From: an uncultured Bacteroidales bacterium
GTDB taxonomy: Bacteria > Bacteroidota > Bacteroidia > Bacteroidales > UBA932
Reading direction: 5' to 3'
NCBI GenBank assembly: GCA_944325435.1
Contig: CALVAC010000015.1
Location: 1 to 64,000, forward strand
DNA: 64,000 nt
Numbering within the stretch: position 1 is the first letter of the stretch; every line of letters starts with the position of its first letter. The notes beneath the pieces were generated by a model that was not told where the DNA came from, did no database searches, and saw only the letters and a list, made by a program, of their open reading frames with translations. Position numbers and translations under genes: made by a program. This document shows, piece by piece, positions 17,102 to 27,924 of the stretch.

Positions 17102-18382
17102 TCAAATGTGTTCAACTTCGGGGGTCAGGGTGATGCCGAAACGGCTGTGGACAGATGACACTATCTTGTCCTCCAGGGCAATGACTTCATCCGGAGTCGC
17201 CTTTCCCGTGGCATTGATGATGACAAGCGGCTGCCTGTCATACACCCCGACATTCCCTTCTCTGTATCCTTTCCAGCCGCACTGCTCGATCAGCCAGGCT
17301 GCCGGGATCTTTACAAATCCCGAACCTGCATCATAATGCGGGACCGTACATCCTTCTCCGAGGTATAAGGCGGCGATGGATGCGACACGGTCATAGTCTG
17401 ATTTCGGCACGACAGGGTTCTTGAAGAAGCTTCCTGCGCTGCCTGTCTCGTCCGGTTCCGGCAATTTCTCTTTCCGGATTTCCGTGATTGTTTCCCGTAT
17501 TATGGCAGGCGTGAGCCCCGGGAATGCTTCATCGTATATGGAATGCTCGGCCTGTCCTGTTCCTGCATCAGGTTTACAGTGTTTTCCTGCAGGTGAAGAA
17601 TGCCTGCGTAGGGCGGATTCCACGGCAGACCTGATGTGTCCGTATCCAAGGACAGGCTCAGGCTCTGCCGACAGTCTGAAAGTCACTGAGGTGACAATGT
17701 ATCTGCCTTTCCTGTCCCTTTTGAACAGTGAGTCCCGGTAGCCGTATCCGCACTCCCCGGCAGTGAATGATACGGTCCGGCCGAGCACCATATCGTAGCA
17801 GTGTACCTTGTCTATGACATCCTTGATTTCGGCTCCGTAGGCTCCTATGTTCTGGACTGCAGCAGCTCCTGTCTCGCCCGGGATATGCGAAAGGTTCTCG
17901 ACTCCCCACAGCCCTCTTTCTGCCGCCCAGGCACAGAAATCATCAAATGTTGTCCCCGCTCCGACTTCGACAAGGACATCCTTGCTGCACATAGCCTGTT
18001 CTTGTCCGGCCGGACAGTGCCCCCGGCGTGGATCGCTTTCCTGATGGACTGCTTCAGCATTGGCAGTGACATCATCTTCAGCACGGATGAATTTTATTCT
18101 TGAATGCAGAATGGTGCCGGGAAAATCCCTGGTGAACAGCAGGTTGCTTCCGCCTCCGATATGCAGCACCGGAGCCGGCAGTTTCCTGTCCGGTCTCTCT
18201 GGTGGCCCTGCGGGATCGTTCCCCGGGAAAGTTCCGGGCATAGCCCCATCAGGAGACAGCAGCCCGCGAATCTCTGCAAGATCGCCGATGCTATCGTATT
18301 CCACCACGCACGCAGCCTTCACCCTCATTCCGAAGGTGTTCCTGTCAGCCAGGTCCGTATTGTAACTTATTACCATTGCCAT
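17102..18382 (-). CDS. murB: UDP-N-acetylenolpyruvoylglucosamine reductase
   Basis: MurB reduces the MurA product with NADPH via FAD to UDP-MurNAc. FAD-binding (residues 1-230) and C-terminal domains are recognisable: LHIGGGSNLLFT, the GVENLSHIPGETGAAAVQNIGAYGAEI segment, GECGYGYRDSLFK, and the catalytic serine in GSAGSFFKNPVV. The layout is type I (E. coli-like). At 426 residues it is long, because three hydrophilic insertions interrupt the domain at about 43-65, 98-122 and 262-288. The insertions are Pro/Gly/charged and lack family resemblance. The start could be the third codon (MVISYN). It follows metG after 71 bp and precedes murA. Confidence 0.93.
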   Translation of the reverse strand: MAMVISYNTDLADRNTFGMRVKAACVVEYDSIGDLAEIRGLLSPDGAMPGTFPGNDPAGPPERPDRKLPAPVLHIGGGSNLLFTRDFPGTILHSRIKFIRAEDDVTANAEAVHQESDPRRGHCPAGQEQAMCSKDVLVEVGAGTTFDDFCAWAAERGLWGVENLSHIPGETGAAAVQNIGAYGAEIKDVIDKVHCYDMVLGRTVSFTAGECGYGYRDSLFKRDRKGRYIVTSVTFRLSAEPEPVLGYGHIRSAVESALRRHSSPAGKHCKPDAGTGQAEHSIYDEAFPGLTPAIIRETITEIRKEKLPEPDETGSAGSFFKNPVVPKSDYDRVASIAALYLGEGCTVPHYDAGSGFVKIPAAWLIEQCGWKGYREGNVGVYDRQPLVIINATGKATPDEVIALEDKIVSSVHSRFGITLTPEVEHI

Positions 18383-18453
18383 CTGTCAGTTTTGTGTCAA
18401 TCTCACCTTGCCGACAAAATTTTTCAAAGACAGGATATCATCCCTGGATTGGC

Positions 18454-20643
18454 CTATCCGATTTCGGCTCCGTTGGCGAGTGTTTCGGCAGGAGTGATGA
18501 AACGCATCTTGCCATCTCCCTGGCGGGCCATGAGTATCATTCCCTTGGACTCGATGCCGCGTATCTTGCGCGGAGCGAGATTGGCCAGTATGCAGATCTG
18601 TCTGCCGACCATTTCCTCAGGAGTGTAGTATTCAGCTATGCCCGAGACTATTGTTCTGGTGTCGATTCCCGTGTCGATTGTGAGTTTCAGCAGTTTGTCG
18701 GTCTTTGGTACGCGCTCCGCTTCGAGTACGGTGGCGGTGCGGATGTCCATCTTCTCGAACTCCTCGAATGTGCATTCAGCCTTCTGCGGTGTCACTTTCT
18801 TTGCTTCTTCAGCGGCGGCTTCAGCCTCTTTGGCTTTCTTTATTGCCTCAAGTTTTGCAACCTGAGCCTCTATGACTGGATCCTCTATCTTGGAGAACAG
18901 AAGGACGGCTTCCCCGAGCCGATGCCCTTCAGGGAGGGCGGAAGTGCCGAAGGTGTCCCATGAAAGGATAACAGGCGGCTGCCCGTACTGTTCCGCTGAC
19001 TGACCGGCAGCGGATGTGTGCAAGGCGGCTGCCTCTTCTGCGGTGAACAGGTTTGTCCTGATGCTGCCTTCCTCTCCGTTACGGTGGTCATAGCCGGCAT
19101 TGAACCCGACATTGAGAATCTTGCGGAGCTTTTCGGCAGAGAACGGCAGGAACGGCTCGAATGCCACGGCGAGGTCGGCACATATCTGGAGTGATACATT
19201 GAGGATGGAAGCCGTCCTGTCCATGTCTGTCTTGGCCACTTTCCATGGTTCGGTGTCTGTGAGGTATTTGTTCCCGACCCTGGCGATGTTCATCGCTTCC
19301 TTGAGGGCTTCGCGGAATTTATAGTGCTCGAGATTGTCAGCCAGTGCTTCCTTGAGCGGCTGTATCTGGGCCAGAGTCTCTGCATCTACCGGTTCCGGCT
19401 TGAGGTCGCCCGGGACGAGCCCTCCGAAATATTTGTGGGTCAGGACGACGGCCCTGTTGACAAAATTGCCGAATATGGCTACCAGTTCGCTGTTGTTGCG
19501 GGACTGGAAGTCTTTCCAGGTGAAATCGTTGTCCTTTGTCTCCGGAGCGTTGGCACAGAGCACGTATCTGAGGACATCTTCCTGTCCGGGAAATTCCTTG
19601 AGGTATTCGTCGAGCCATACCGCCCAGCCTCTGGTGGTGGAGATCTTGTCTCCCTCGAGGTTGAGGAATTCGTTTGCCGGCACATTGTCCGGCAGCACGA
19701 ACCCTCCGTAAGCCTTGAGCATTGATGGGAACACTATGCAGTGGAAGACGATATTGTCTTTGCCGATGAAATGCACCAGTTTGGTGTCCTGCGACTTCCA
19801 CCATTTCTCCCACGACTCGGGCAGGAGTTCCTTGGTGTTGGATATATATCCGATAGGGGCATCGAACCAGACATAGAGAACCTTGCCTTCTGCCCCTTCT
19901 ATAGGTACAGGGACACCCCAGTCAAGGTCACGGCTGACCGCACGTGGCTGCAGGCCTCCGTCTATCCAGGACTTGCACTGCCCGTAGACATTTGTCCTCC
20001 ATTCCTTGTGCTCTTCGAGAATCCATTCCCTGAGCCACGGTTCGTACTGGTCGAGAGGCAGGTACCAGTGCCTGGTCTTCTTTTTCACGAGTGCGCATCC
20101 GCTCAGTGCGGAATGCGGGTTGATGAGCTCGTCAGGTGAGAGGGTGCTGCCGCATTTCTCGCACTGGTCTCCGTAGGCTTTCTCATTTCCGCATTTCGGG
20201 CATGTCCCGATGATGTATCTGTCTGCAAGGAAGGTTTTTGCTTCTTCATCGTAATATTGCTCGCTTTCCTTTTCGATGAATTTGCCATCGTCATAGAGTT
20301 TCCTGAAGAATTCCGATGCCGTGGCTTCGTGTGTTGCCGAGGTAGTCCTCGAATAGATGTCGAAATTGATGCCGAGTCCGACAAAAGAGTCCTTTATCAG
20401 CCTGTGATATCTGTCCACTATGTCCTGCGGTGTGCATCCCTCTTTCTTGGCCTTGATGGTGATAGGTACCCCGTGCTCGTCCGAGCCGCAGATGAAAAGC
20501 ACATCTTTCCCTCTCATCCTCAGATACCTTACATAGATGTCGGCAGGTACATATACCCCTGCGAGATGGCCGATATGGACCGGTCCGTTGGTGTAAGGCA
20601 ACGCACAGGTCACCAGAGTCCTTTTGAAATCCTTTTTATCCAT
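18454..20643 (-). CDS. metG: methionyl-tRNA synthetase
   Basis: The 729-residue enzyme charges tRNA-Met. The class I signature [10 protein letters not shown] is at about 20-29, the knuckle is of the four-cysteine type (CPKCGN ... CEKCG, residues about 144-161), the KMSKS equivalent is [13 protein letters not shown] near 340, and an EMAP/Trbp111-like tRNA-binding domain (from about 625: [26 protein letters not shown]) gives a dimerising C-terminus. An Ala/Glu-rich linker joins the parts. It lies 11 bp after dnaG on the same strand. Confidence 0.96.
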   Translation of the reverse strand: MDKKDFKRTLVTCALPYTNGPVHIGHLAGVYVPADIYVRYLRMRGKDVLFICGSDEHGVPITIKAKKEGCTPQDIVDRYHRLIKDSFVGLGINFDIYSRTTSATHEATASEFFRKLYDDGKFIEKESEQYYDEEAKTFLADRYIIGTCPKCGNEKAYGDQCEKCGSTLSPDELINPHSALSGCALVKKKTRHWYLPLDQYEPWLREWILEEHKEWRTNVYGQCKSWIDGGLQPRAVSRDLDWGVPVPIEGAEGKVLYVWFDAPIGYISNTKELLPESWEKWWKSQDTKLVHFIGKDNIVFHCIVFPSMLKAYGGFVLPDNVPANEFLNLEGDKISTTRGWAVWLDEYLKEFPGQEDVLRYVLCANAPETKDNDFTWKDFQSRNNSELVAIFGNFVNRAVVLTHKYFGGLVPGDLKPEPVDAETLAQIQPLKEALADNLEHYKFREALKEAMNIARVGNKYLTDTEPWKVAKTDMDRTASILNVSLQICADLAVAFEPFLPFSAEKLRKILNVGFNAGYDHRNGEEGSIRTNLFTAEEAAALHTSAAGQSAEQYGQPPVILSWDTFGTSALPEGHRLGEAVLLFSKIEDPVIEAQVAKLEAIKKAKEAEAAAEEAKKVTPQKAECTFEEFEKMDIRTATVLEAERVPKTDKLLKLTIDTGIDTRTIVSGIAEYYTPEEMVGRQICILANLAPRKIRGIESKGMILMARQGDGKMRFITPAETLANGAEIG

Positions 20644-20654
20644 AATGTCATGTT

Positions 20655-22661
20655 TTATTTTCTTGTAAATCTGCGTCCAAGCTTTTCGTTGAGGAGGTTC
20701 TTCGTGTCATAAAGCCTCTTCATCTGTCCCATTACTTCCGACATCCCTTCCGCATCGTCCGGAGACAGGGCTGCCAGCCTGTCGGAGCATTCCTTGATAC
20801 GCTTGTCTATCCGTTTGATTTTGTAGACGATGACAGATCTCGGAACATACATTACGAGCTGGGTGGACTCTGCCGTCAGAGAGTTGATGTAGTTCTGTAC
20901 CGTCAGGTCGTATTTCGGGATGATCAGGTCTACGGATGTCTCCGCAACCTCCCGTTCCTGCCAGTCCATCAGCCTTCTCGATATCTGTTCCTGGTTCAGC
21001 CCTTCCTCATAGAGGTTGAAATATATGTCATAGATCTTGCGGTATATGTCATTGCTGAATTCCTCATCGTCATCTTTCAGGGAACAGTCAATGAAATCCG
21101 CTACGGTCATAGGCTCTTCCGTGTGCAGGTCTGAGTCCGCATCGAAATTGAGGGTGTCCTCCCCGTTGTTGAGGATGAATCCGAGAAGCTCCCTTTCGCT
21201 CGGGGCGAGATACGGGTCGTTCATCAACGGGCTGACCGGGGTCACTGCAGGGGCGTCATCTGTATGTCCGGTTTCCTGCAGGGTGTCCTGGTCCTGTTCC
21301 CCGGCTTCAGGATGCCTTTTGTGTTTTTCCCTCTCTTCCCGTTTCCTGTCCTCTATAAGCATACCCCCTCTTGTGCGGCTGATTCTCTCGAAAAGGATCT
21401 GCGTGTCTATGTTGAACCGGCCGCTGCAGCTTTCCACATAGACGGAGCGTTTCACCGCATCCGGGATCTGGGCGATGGTGTCCGCTATGTCATTGATGAG
21501 GTTGGCTTTCTTGAGGGGGTCGTCACCGGCCTCTCCCAGCAGAAGGTCCGTCTTGAAGCTGATGAAGTCCTGTTCATGCCTTTCTATGAAGTCCGTCACT
21601 TCATCCAGGGTGTGCTTGCGGGAGAACGAGTCAGGGTCATCCCCATCCGGCAGAAGCACCACCTTTACATTCAGTCCCTCCTTGAGCACCAGACCGATTC
21701 CCCTCAGTGCGGCATGTATCCCGGCCGCATCCCCATCGTAGATGATGGTCACATTGTCGGTGAACTTGTGTATGAGCCGTATCTGTTCAACTGTCAGTGA
21801 GGTCCCGCTCGAAGCCACCACATTTGTGATGCCAAGCTGGTGCATGGATATCACATCCAGATAGCCTTCGACAAGATAGCATCTGTCCTGCCGCGATATC
21901 TCGTTTTTGGCGAAATATATCCCGTAGAGGGACTTGCTCTTGATGTATATCTCTGTCTCCGGGGAATTCACATATTTGGCTACGGTCTTGTCTGTCTTGA
22001 GCGTTCTGCCTCCGAACGCTATGACCCTGCCGCTGACGGAATGTATCGGGAACATCGCCCTTTCGTAGAACCGGTCTACCAGGGAGCCATCGTCCCTCTT
22101 GACGCTGAGTCCCGTATCTATGAGGAACTCTTCCTTGTATCCGGCTTCTCTTGCTGCCCTTGACAGCCTGTCTCTGCCGGAAGGAGCCCACCCGAGACCG
22201 AACTTTTCGATTGTGGCATCCTCGAGTCCCCGGGACTTGAAATACGCATATCCCAGGCTCCTGCCTTCTGCCGTCTTGAGCTGTTCCTTGAAGAAGGTCC
22301 ATGCGAAATCAGACACAAGCATAAGGCTTTCGCTCCTCTGCCTCAGGGCAATCTCTTCTGCCGTCTCCTCTTTCTCGATTACCTCGATATGGTATTTGCG
22401 GGCCAGATATTTCAGCGCTTCGGAGTAGGACAGGCTCTCATGCTCCATAATGAAACTTACGGCGGTCCCTGCCTTGCCGCATCCGAAACATTTGTATATG
22501 CCCTTGGCCGGAGACACATAGAATGAAGGTGTCTTCTCGTTGTGGAAGGGACAGCATGCAGTGTAGTTGGCGCCTCTCCGTTTCAGCGTCACGAAGTCGC
22601 CTACGACATCCACGATCTGTGCCGTGTCCAGTATCTTGTCAACGGTGGCCTTCGGAATCAT
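20655..22661 (-). CDS. dnaG: DNA primase
   Basis: DnaG makes the RNA primers for replication. The 668-residue protein has the CHC2 zinc finger ([18 protein letters not shown] ... CFGCG, residues about 38-64), the RNA-polymerase domain with the KYVNSPET and [10 protein letters not shown] segments, and the TOPRIM motif [15 protein letters not shown] with [10 protein letters not shown]. The C-terminal helicase-binding region is divergent, as usual. Its ATG shares one base with the stop of the upstream DUF308 gene (TAATG), so the two are translationally coupled. Confidence 0.96.
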   Translation of the reverse strand: MIPKATVDKILDTAQIVDVVGDFVTLKRRGANYTACCPFHNEKTPSFYVSPAKGIYKCFGCGKAGTAVSFIMEHESLSYSEALKYLARKYHIEVIEKEETAEEIALRQRSESLMLVSDFAWTFFKEQLKTAEGRSLGYAYFKSRGLEDATIEKFGLGWAPSGRDRLSRAAREAGYKEEFLIDTGLSVKRDDGSLVDRFYERAMFPIHSVSGRVIAFGGRTLKTDKTVAKYVNSPETEIYIKSKSLYGIYFAKNEISRQDRCYLVEGYLDVISMHQLGITNVVASSGTSLTVEQIRLIHKFTDNVTIIYDGDAAGIHAALRGIGLVLKEGLNVKVVLLPDGDDPDSFSRKHTLDEVTDFIERHEQDFISFKTDLLLGEAGDDPLKKANLINDIADTIAQIPDAVKRSVYVESCSGRFNIDTQILFERISRTRGGMLIEDRKREEREKHKRHPEAGEQDQDTLQETGHTDDAPAVTPVSPLMNDPYLAPSERELLGFILNNGEDTLNFDADSDLHTEEPMTVADFIDCSLKDDDEEFSNDIYRKIYDIYFNLYEEGLNQEQISRRLMDWQEREVAETSVDLIIPKYDLTVQNYINSLTAESTQLVMYVPRSVIVYKIKRIDKRIKECSDRLAALSPDDAEGMSEVMGQMKRLYDTKNLLNEKLGRRFTRK

Positions 22662-23293
22662 TACCTGTCATCCTCGACCTTTTCGTAATCCACATCCTTT
22701 GCCTCTGACATGTCGTTTTTCATCGTGTCATCATTGACGGTTGTCCCGCCTGTCTCGTATGCTTTCATGGCCCTGTTTATCTTCCATGTGGCGATGAATT
22801 CAGAGACACCGTACACAAGGACGGCGATACCTGCGAGAAGGACGAGGGCGTTGAGAGATGAGAACGGCTTTATGAGCAGCAATGCTCCTCCGATGACGCA
22901 GAGTACGGGGAGGATATATATCAGGAACCCGTTGCTGACGACCCTGGATGCGCTGACCAGCACTATAATCTGCATTATCCCGAATATCAGGACTGCAATG
23001 CCTATGAGAATCAGCATGAACCTGGCGACTTCCTGAGGGAAGATGAACAGCACGACACCGATCGCGATATCCACTATTGCATTGGTCACCATAAGGCTGA
23101 GCGCTCCACGCTGCCGGTTGATAATCCCGTACACCAGCGACACTATGCCTGATGCTATCAGGAACGCAGCCAGAACTTTTACGGTGAGTATGAGAGAAGT
23201 CTCTGGTTTGCTGACCATTATTATGCCGATCACGATGGCGGTGATGGATCTCAGCCATCCGCCGAACTTGTTCCGGAACCCGAGTGTAATCAT
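22661..23293 (-). CDS. DUF308/HdeD-type membrane protein
   Basis: The 210-residue protein has six predicted TM segments arranged in DUF308 repeats (SGIVSLVYGIINR, IAVLIFGIMQIIVL, IAVLVYGVSEFIATW), as in HdeD-like proteins of the inner membrane, and a charged C-terminal tail from about residue 178. HdeD of E. coli is linked to acid resistance, but the function of this family in Bacteroidota is unknown. It is the first gene of a likely minus-strand operon with dnaG-metG-murB-murA; its stop overlaps the dnaG start by one base. Confidence 0.85.
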   Translation of the reverse strand: MITLGFRNKFGGWLRSITAIVIGIIMVSKPETSLILTVKVLAAFLIASGIVSLVYGIINRQRGALSLMVTNAIVDIAIGVVLFIFPQEVARFMLILIGIAVLIFGIMQIIVLVSASRVVSNGFLIYILPVLCVIGGALLLIKPFSSLNALVLLAGIAVLVYGVSEFIATWKINRAMKAYETGGTTVNDDTMKNDMSEAKDVDYEKVEDDR

Positions 23294-23368
23294 ATCTTTT
23301 CAATTAATGGATACAATCTGCAAAAATAGGAAATTTTTAGTATTTTCGCGGCAATTTTGGTGCTCATT

Positions 23369-24193
23369 ATGAATCTTTACGACAATCATAACCACAGCCA
23401 GTTCTCTTTTGACGGGAAGAGGACAACTGTCGAGAAATCGGCTGTTGCGGCCAGACAGCACGGCCTTGCGGGACTGTGCTTCACCGACCATTGCGACTTC
23501 TTCGTCCCTCCGATGAAGGCGGCATACGAGCATCTTATGAAGGAAGAGTTCGATGTGGCTTCCCAGCAGGCGGAAATCGATGCCGTATCGGCAAGGCTGG
23601 ATGGCATAAGGATATTCAAGGGTGTGGAGATAGGGATGTACTGCAGATGTCACGAGGTGATAAGAAGGCTGCTGTCTACGTGGCAGTTCGACCAGGTGAT
23701 AGCATCAGTGCATTATATCGACAATACGGACCCTTTCTACGGCGGGTATTATACGGACAAGGACTGGAGACAAGCATACGGACATTATCTTGAGACCATA
23801 TATGAAGAGATGACCTGGATGGGGGACTTCGACATCCTGGGGCATTACGACTATGTGGCCCGTTATGCCCCGTATCCGCAGACGAGCATCCTGTACAGGG
23901 ATTTCAGCGGAATACTTGACATGATTCTGGGATATCTTGCCAGGGAGGGGAAAGCTCTGGAGATAAATACGAAGACATATCAGGAATACAAAGGACGCAC
24001 ACCTGTGCTGGACAGGGATATCCTGTTGAGGTTCAAGGAACTGGGCGGAGAATTCATATCCCTCGGCTCAGATTCGCATGATCCCGGACGCACGGGGGAT
24101 AATTTCCTGTATTATGCCGAATTCGTCAAGTCGCTCGGTTTCAGGTATCTGACACACTTCGAGTCCAGATGCCCTGTCCCGCTTCCCCTTTAG
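23369..24193 (+). CDS. PHP-family histidinol-phosphatase-like phosphoesterase
   Basis: The 274-residue protein has the PHP metal-site motifs: DNHNHSQFSFDGK at 4-16, the LCFTDHCDF segment (metal-binding His/Asp) near 36, a KGVEIGMYC glutamate, IASVHYID with a histidine, and a late GSDSHDPGR. This is the HisK/HisJ type of histidinol-phosphatase, which makes histidinol from its phosphate; no other his gene is nearby, so the substrate is uncertain. I use the ATG at 23369; a TTG at 23357 gives four extra residues only. It overlaps the convergent recQ by 4 bp. Confidence 0.85.
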   Translation: MNLYDNHNHSQFSFDGKRTTVEKSAVAARQHGLAGLCFTDHCDFFVPPMKAAYEHLMKEEFDVASQQAEIDAVSARLDGIRIFKGVEIGMYCRCHEVIRRLLSTWQFDQVIASVHYIDNTDPFYGGYYTDKDWRQAYGHYLETIYEEMTWMGDFDILGHYDYVARYAPYPQTSILYRDFSGILDMILGYLAREGKALEINTKTYQEYKGRTPVLDRDILLRFKELGGEFISLGSDSHDPGRTGDNFLYYAEFVKSLGFRYLTHFESRCPVPLPL

Positions 24194-26388
24194 TTGGCCA
24201 CTTCGCACAGGAACTTGATTCTCACGAGCCTGACATCCCGTTCATCATAGCCGGGACCAAGTTCTTCCATCGCATCCTGGAGCGAATCGGATTCCGCATC
24301 TTCCCTGAAATAGTCATAGATGTCGGCTACGGTGTCATCATCGATGTTTTCGTTGATATAATAATCTATATTCAGCTTCGTGCCGGAATATACTATGGCT
24401 TCGATTTCATCCAGAAGTTCATCCATCTCGAGTCCTGCAGCATCGGCTATGTCGTCCAGCGAAAGCTTGCGGTCGATGCTCTGGATAACGAACACCTTGT
24501 TGGCCGACTTGTTGACGATTGATTTGACCACAAAATCATCAGGCCGGTCTATCTCGTTCTCCTGCACGTACTTCCCGATAAGTTCAATGAATTCCTTTCC
24601 GAATTTGCGGGCCTTGCCGTCCCCGATTCCCTGGCAGTTCTTCAGCTCATCGTATGTCACGGGATACAGGATGGACATGTCTTCAAGTGAAGCATCGCTG
24701 AAGATGACCCACGGCTGCAGCCCGAGCTTCCTTGCGACTGACTTGCGCAAATCTTTCAGCATAGACAGGAGCATCGTGTCTCCTCCGCCTCCTCCGCGGT
24801 TGGCGGCCGCCGTGTTCTCATCGTCATCATCCTCGCCTTCCGCGAATTCACGCTCTTCGGTGAGCATCAGCGTATGCGGGTTCCTGAAAAATTCCAGACC
24901 CTTCTCCGTGACAGATATCAGTCCGTAGGATTCTATGTCCTTGTCAAGGAAGTGTAGTATGAGCCCCTGGTGGATGATGGCGCACCAGAATTTCATAGTG
25001 TGGTCCGCCCCGGCCCCGAACAGTTCAAGCCTGTCGTGATGGTATGACTTGATCAGAGAATTGCTTGTTCCGGACAGTATGTTTGCCAGATGTTCCGTCT
25101 TGAAACGTTCCGGGATGGACTGTATCAGCTCTATCACGAGGCACATCTCGTCTTTGCCATCGAACTGTTTCTTCGGATGCAGGCAGTTGTCGCACGAGCC
25201 GCAGTTGTCCTTGTCGTAAGTTTCTCCGAAATAGTTGAGCAGAAGTTTTCTGCGGCACTGGTTGGATTCTGCGTATGCCACTGTCTCCTGCAGCAGCTGT
25301 TTCCCGATTTCCTGTTCGGCTATCGGCTTCCCCTGCATGAACTTCTCCAGTTTCAGGATATCCTTGTAGCTGTAGAACGCTATGCAGATTCCTTCCTTGC
25401 CATCCCTTCCTGCCCTTCCTGTCTCCTGGTAGTATCCCTCGATGCTCTTCGGGATGTCGTAATGTATCACGAACCTCACATCCGGCTTGTCAATGCCCAT
25501 CCCGAAAGCTATGGTCGCGACTATCACATCCACTTCCTCGGACAGGAACCTGTCCTGGTTCTCCGCCCTTGTCCTGGCATCAAGCCCCGCATGGTACGGC
25601 AGAGCCTTTATCCCGTTGACATTCAGCAGCTCGGCAAGTTCTTCCACTTTCTTCCTGCTCAGACAGTAGATGATGCCTGAGCGGTGCGGATGCTGTTTGA
25701 TGAACTTTATTATCTCCCGTTTCGGGTCAGATTTGTCCCTTATTTCATAATAGAGGTTGGGCCTGTTGAACGATGACTTGAACACCTTGGCATCCTGCAT
25801 CCCAAGATTCTTCTGTATGTCGCTCTGGACCTTCGGTGTGGCGGTGGCTGTCAGTGCTATTATCGGAGCGACCCCTATATCTTCTATTATGGAGCGGATG
25901 CGCCTGTATTCAGGTCTGAAGTCATGTCCCCATTCTGAGATGCAGTGGGCCTCATCTATGGCATAGAACGAGATCTTTATCTCCTTGAACAGCTCTATGT
26001 TTTCGGCCTTTGTGAGCGATTCCGGAGCCACATAGAGCAGCTTCGTCACCCCATCGAGCAGATCCTGACGGACCTCGTTGATCTGCGCCTTGGACAGCGA
26101 TGAGTTCAGAAAATGCGCTATGCCCTCCTGCCCTGAGACAAATCCCCTGATTGCATCCACCTGGTTCTTCATCAGTGCGATCAGAGGCGATATGACAATC
26201 GCCGTACCCTCCATAACGAGAGCAGGGAGCTGGTAACAGAGCGATTTGCCACCTCCTGTAGGCATCAGCACGAAAGCGTTGTTTCCCCCGATAAGGTGTC
26301 TGATAATCTCTTCCTGCCCTTGTTTGAAAGAGTCGAATCCGAAGAATTCCTTCAGTTTTGATTTAAGAGCCGCTGAGTCTATTTCCAT
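24190..26388 (-). CDS. recQ: ATP-dependent DNA helicase RecQ
   Basis: The 732-residue 3'-5' helicase shows Walker A MPTGGGKSLCYQLPALV (residues about 38-54), DEAH in AIDEAHCISEWGHDFRPEY, motif VI QETGRAGRDG, the RQC zinc cysteines (CRRKLLLNYFGE ... CGSCDNC, about 380-405), and an HRDC domain near 530-610 that is followed by a further C-terminal region. It acts in recombination and repair. The region after HRDC (about 610-732) is acidic and not conserved with E. coli. The gene overlaps the convergent phosphatase gene at its end. Confidence 0.95.
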   Translation of the reverse strand: MEIDSAALKSKLKEFFGFDSFKQGQEEIIRHLIGGNNAFVLMPTGGGKSLCYQLPALVMEGTAIVISPLIALMKNQVDAIRGFVSGQEGIAHFLNSSLSKAQINEVRQDLLDGVTKLLYVAPESLTKAENIELFKEIKISFYAIDEAHCISEWGHDFRPEYRRIRSIIEDIGVAPIIALTATATPKVQSDIQKNLGMQDAKVFKSSFNRPNLYYEIRDKSDPKREIIKFIKQHPHRSGIIYCLSRKKVEELAELLNVNGIKALPYHAGLDARTRAENQDRFLSEEVDVIVATIAFGMGIDKPDVRFVIHYDIPKSIEGYYQETGRAGRDGKEGICIAFYSYKDILKLEKFMQGKPIAEQEIGKQLLQETVAYAESNQCRRKLLLNYFGETYDKDNCGSCDNCLHPKKQFDGKDEMCLVIELIQSIPERFKTEHLANILSGTSNSLIKSYHHDRLELFGAGADHTMKFWCAIIHQGLILHFLDKDIESYGLISVTEKGLEFFRNPHTLMLTEEREFAEGEDDDDENTAAANRGGGGGDTMLLSMLKDLRKSVARKLGLQPWVIFSDASLEDMSILYPVTYDELKNCQGIGDGKARKFGKEFIELIGKYVQENEIDRPDDFVVKSIVNKSANKVFVIQSIDRKLSLDDIADAAGLEMDELLDEIEAIVYSGTKLNIDYYINENIDDDTVADIYDYFREDAESDSLQDAMEELGPGYDERDVRLVRIKFLCEVAN

Positions 26389-26489
26389 ATTCCAGCAAAT
26401 ATTTTCTCTAAATTATAACAATATTTCCGGCAATACAAGCATCTGTTTGAATTTTCTTGAAAATGCGCAGGGATTGGCATTTTTAGTTG

Positions 26490-26497
26490 TATATTTG
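26490..26497 (+). promoter_or_regulatory. -7 box upstream of the FKBP gene
   Basis: TATATTTG followed by CC matches the -7 consensus and lies 105 bp before the ATG. No TTG is present at the -33 position, so the call rests on one element. Confidence 0.35.
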
Positions 26498-26601
26498 CCG
26501 GTTGGAAACGACATCCCCGACTTCTTGGCCGTATGCGGGAGAGAGGTGGGAATGTTGTTTACTGGAACGGAAATTATAAAAACCAATAAAACAAAAGTAC
26601 A

Positions 26602-27384
26602 ATGAAAACAGTTAAATTTATTGCAGCGGCTGCGGCTGCCATCTCAATGGCGGCAGCCTGCAGCACATCCGGCAACACTGAAGGAGTGGAGGTGGAGGCC
26701 CAGCTTCCTACCAGGGCTGAGACCGATTCCGTAAGCTACCTCATCGGTGTACAGTTCGGCTATTTCATCAAGGCGAACAACTTCGGCGAGAGCCTGAGCG
26801 ATGTCAATTTCGCCAAGATCAAGGAAGGTATGAATGATTTCATCAATGCAGAGGGTAATATGCGTGATGAAGGGTTCAACGACCAGTTCAAGGTAAGTCC
26901 TGATATGACTAACCAGCTGTTCAACGGCTACATCGCCAAGAGAAATGCCTACGAGGCAGAACTGAACCAGAAGAAAGGGGAGAAGTTCCTCGCTGAAAAC
27001 AAGATGAAAGATGGCGTGGTTGTGACCGAAAGCGGCTTGCAGTACAAGATAATCGCTGACGGAAACGATGTGAAACCTGGTCCTAAGGATACTGTTTATG
27101 TACAGTACACAGGTACCCTCATCGATGGCACCGAGTTCGATGCAAGCGACAAGACAAAGGATCCGGTGAGAATGATGCTCAACAGAGTTGTCAAGGGCTG
27201 GACTGAGGGACTCCAGTTCATAGGCGAAGGCGGTAAGATTGAGCTTTATATCCCTGCAGAGCTCGGTTACGGCTCAAGGGCAATGGGAGAGATCGGGCCG
27301 AATTCTACCCTTATCTTCGACATCGACCTCGTGAAGGTCGGCAAGGTGCCTGCAGAGGAAAACAAGGACGCAGACAAGAAATAG
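26602..27384 (+). CDS. FKBP-type peptidyl-prolyl isomerase lipoprotein
   Basis: The 260-residue protein has a lipoprotein signal (lipobox AAAC, Cys20), an N-terminal FkpA-like dimerisation region (about 35-130) and a C-terminal FKBP domain (about 145-245) with VQYTGTLIDGTEFDAS, VVKGWTEGLQ, IPAELGYGSR and FDIDLVKV. It assists folding of periplasmic or outer-membrane proteins. The substrate-binding aromatic positions of FKBP are kept. DUF3127 follows 2 bp after its stop, so the two are co-transcribed. Confidence 0.93.
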   Translation: MKTVKFIAAAAAAISMAAACSTSGNTEGVEVEAQLPTRAETDSVSYLIGVQFGYFIKANNFGESLSDVNFAKIKEGMNDFINAEGNMRDEGFNDQFKVSPDMTNQLFNGYIAKRNAYEAELNQKKGEKFLAENKMKDGVVVTESGLQYKIIADGNDVKPGPKDTVYVQYTGTLIDGTEFDASDKTKDPVRMMLNRVVKGWTEGLQFIGEGGKIELYIPAELGYGSRAMGEIGPNSTLIFDIDLVKVGKVPAEENKDADKK

Positions 27385-27386
27385 CC

Positions 27387-27839
27387 GTGGCTCTTGAGAT
27401 AGAAGGCAGGATAGCCCGCAAGCTGAATGTGCAGTCAGGTACTTCGGCACGCGGAGCGTGGGAGAAGCAGGAGTTTGTCCTGGAAATTCAGGAAGGCAGT
27501 TTCCCGTCCCAGGTATGTATGAATGTCTGGGGCGCGGACAAGGTCAGGGAACTGGAGAAATACCAGGTCGGGGACAGGGTGAGGGTAGCTTTCAACCTCA
27601 GCAGCAGGGAATATAACGGACGCTGGTACACAGATGTCCGGGTCTGGAGGATAGAACCGGTATCTGATGACGGAGCTTCCGCACAGCAGTATGGCTCTGC
27701 TGCCCGGAACGGGTCTGCCCAGGGTGGTGTCTCCAGACAGGGGGCTCCTTCATACGGAGGTCAGATGTCCCAGGCTCCTATGCCGACGGCAGATGACATG
27801 CCTGCCGAACTTGATGGAGATGACGACCTCCCTTTCTGA
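27387..27839 (+). CDS. DUF3127 protein, OB-fold type
   Basis: The N-terminal 90 residues (LEIEGRIARKLNVQSG, ARGAWEKQEFVLEI, VGDRVRVAFNLSSREYNGRWYTDVR) match DUF3127, a Bacteroidota family predicted to form an OB fold. Residues 95-150 are a Gly/Ala/Ser/Gln-rich tail ending in an acidic DGDDDLPF-type tip like that of single-stranded DNA-binding proteins, so an SSB-like partner-binding role is a reasonable guess. The start is a GTG at 27387, 2 bp after the FKBP stop. Confidence 0.85.
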   Translation: MALEIEGRIARKLNVQSGTSARGAWEKQEFVLEIQEGSFPSQVCMNVWGADKVRELEKYQVGDRVRVAFNLSSREYNGRWYTDVRVWRIEPVSDDGASAQQYGSAARNGSAQGGVSRQGAPSYGGQMSQAPMPTADDMPAELDGDDDLPF

Positions 27840-27863
27840 ATGATTTTGACTTGATTGATTTTG

Positions 27864-27909
27864 AGAGGATGTGTATCGGAATTCGTTTCGGGGCATCCTC
27901 TTTGTTTTA
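27864..27909 (+). terminator. rho-independent terminator after the FKBP-DUF3127 operon
   Basis: AGAGGATG (27864-27871) and CATCCTCT (27894-27901) form an 8-bp stem with a 22-nt loop, followed by TTGTTTTAT. It lies 25 bp after the DUF3127 stop and before the GH3 gene. Confidence 0.7.
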
Positions 27910-27924
27910 TTAAAAAATACCAGA

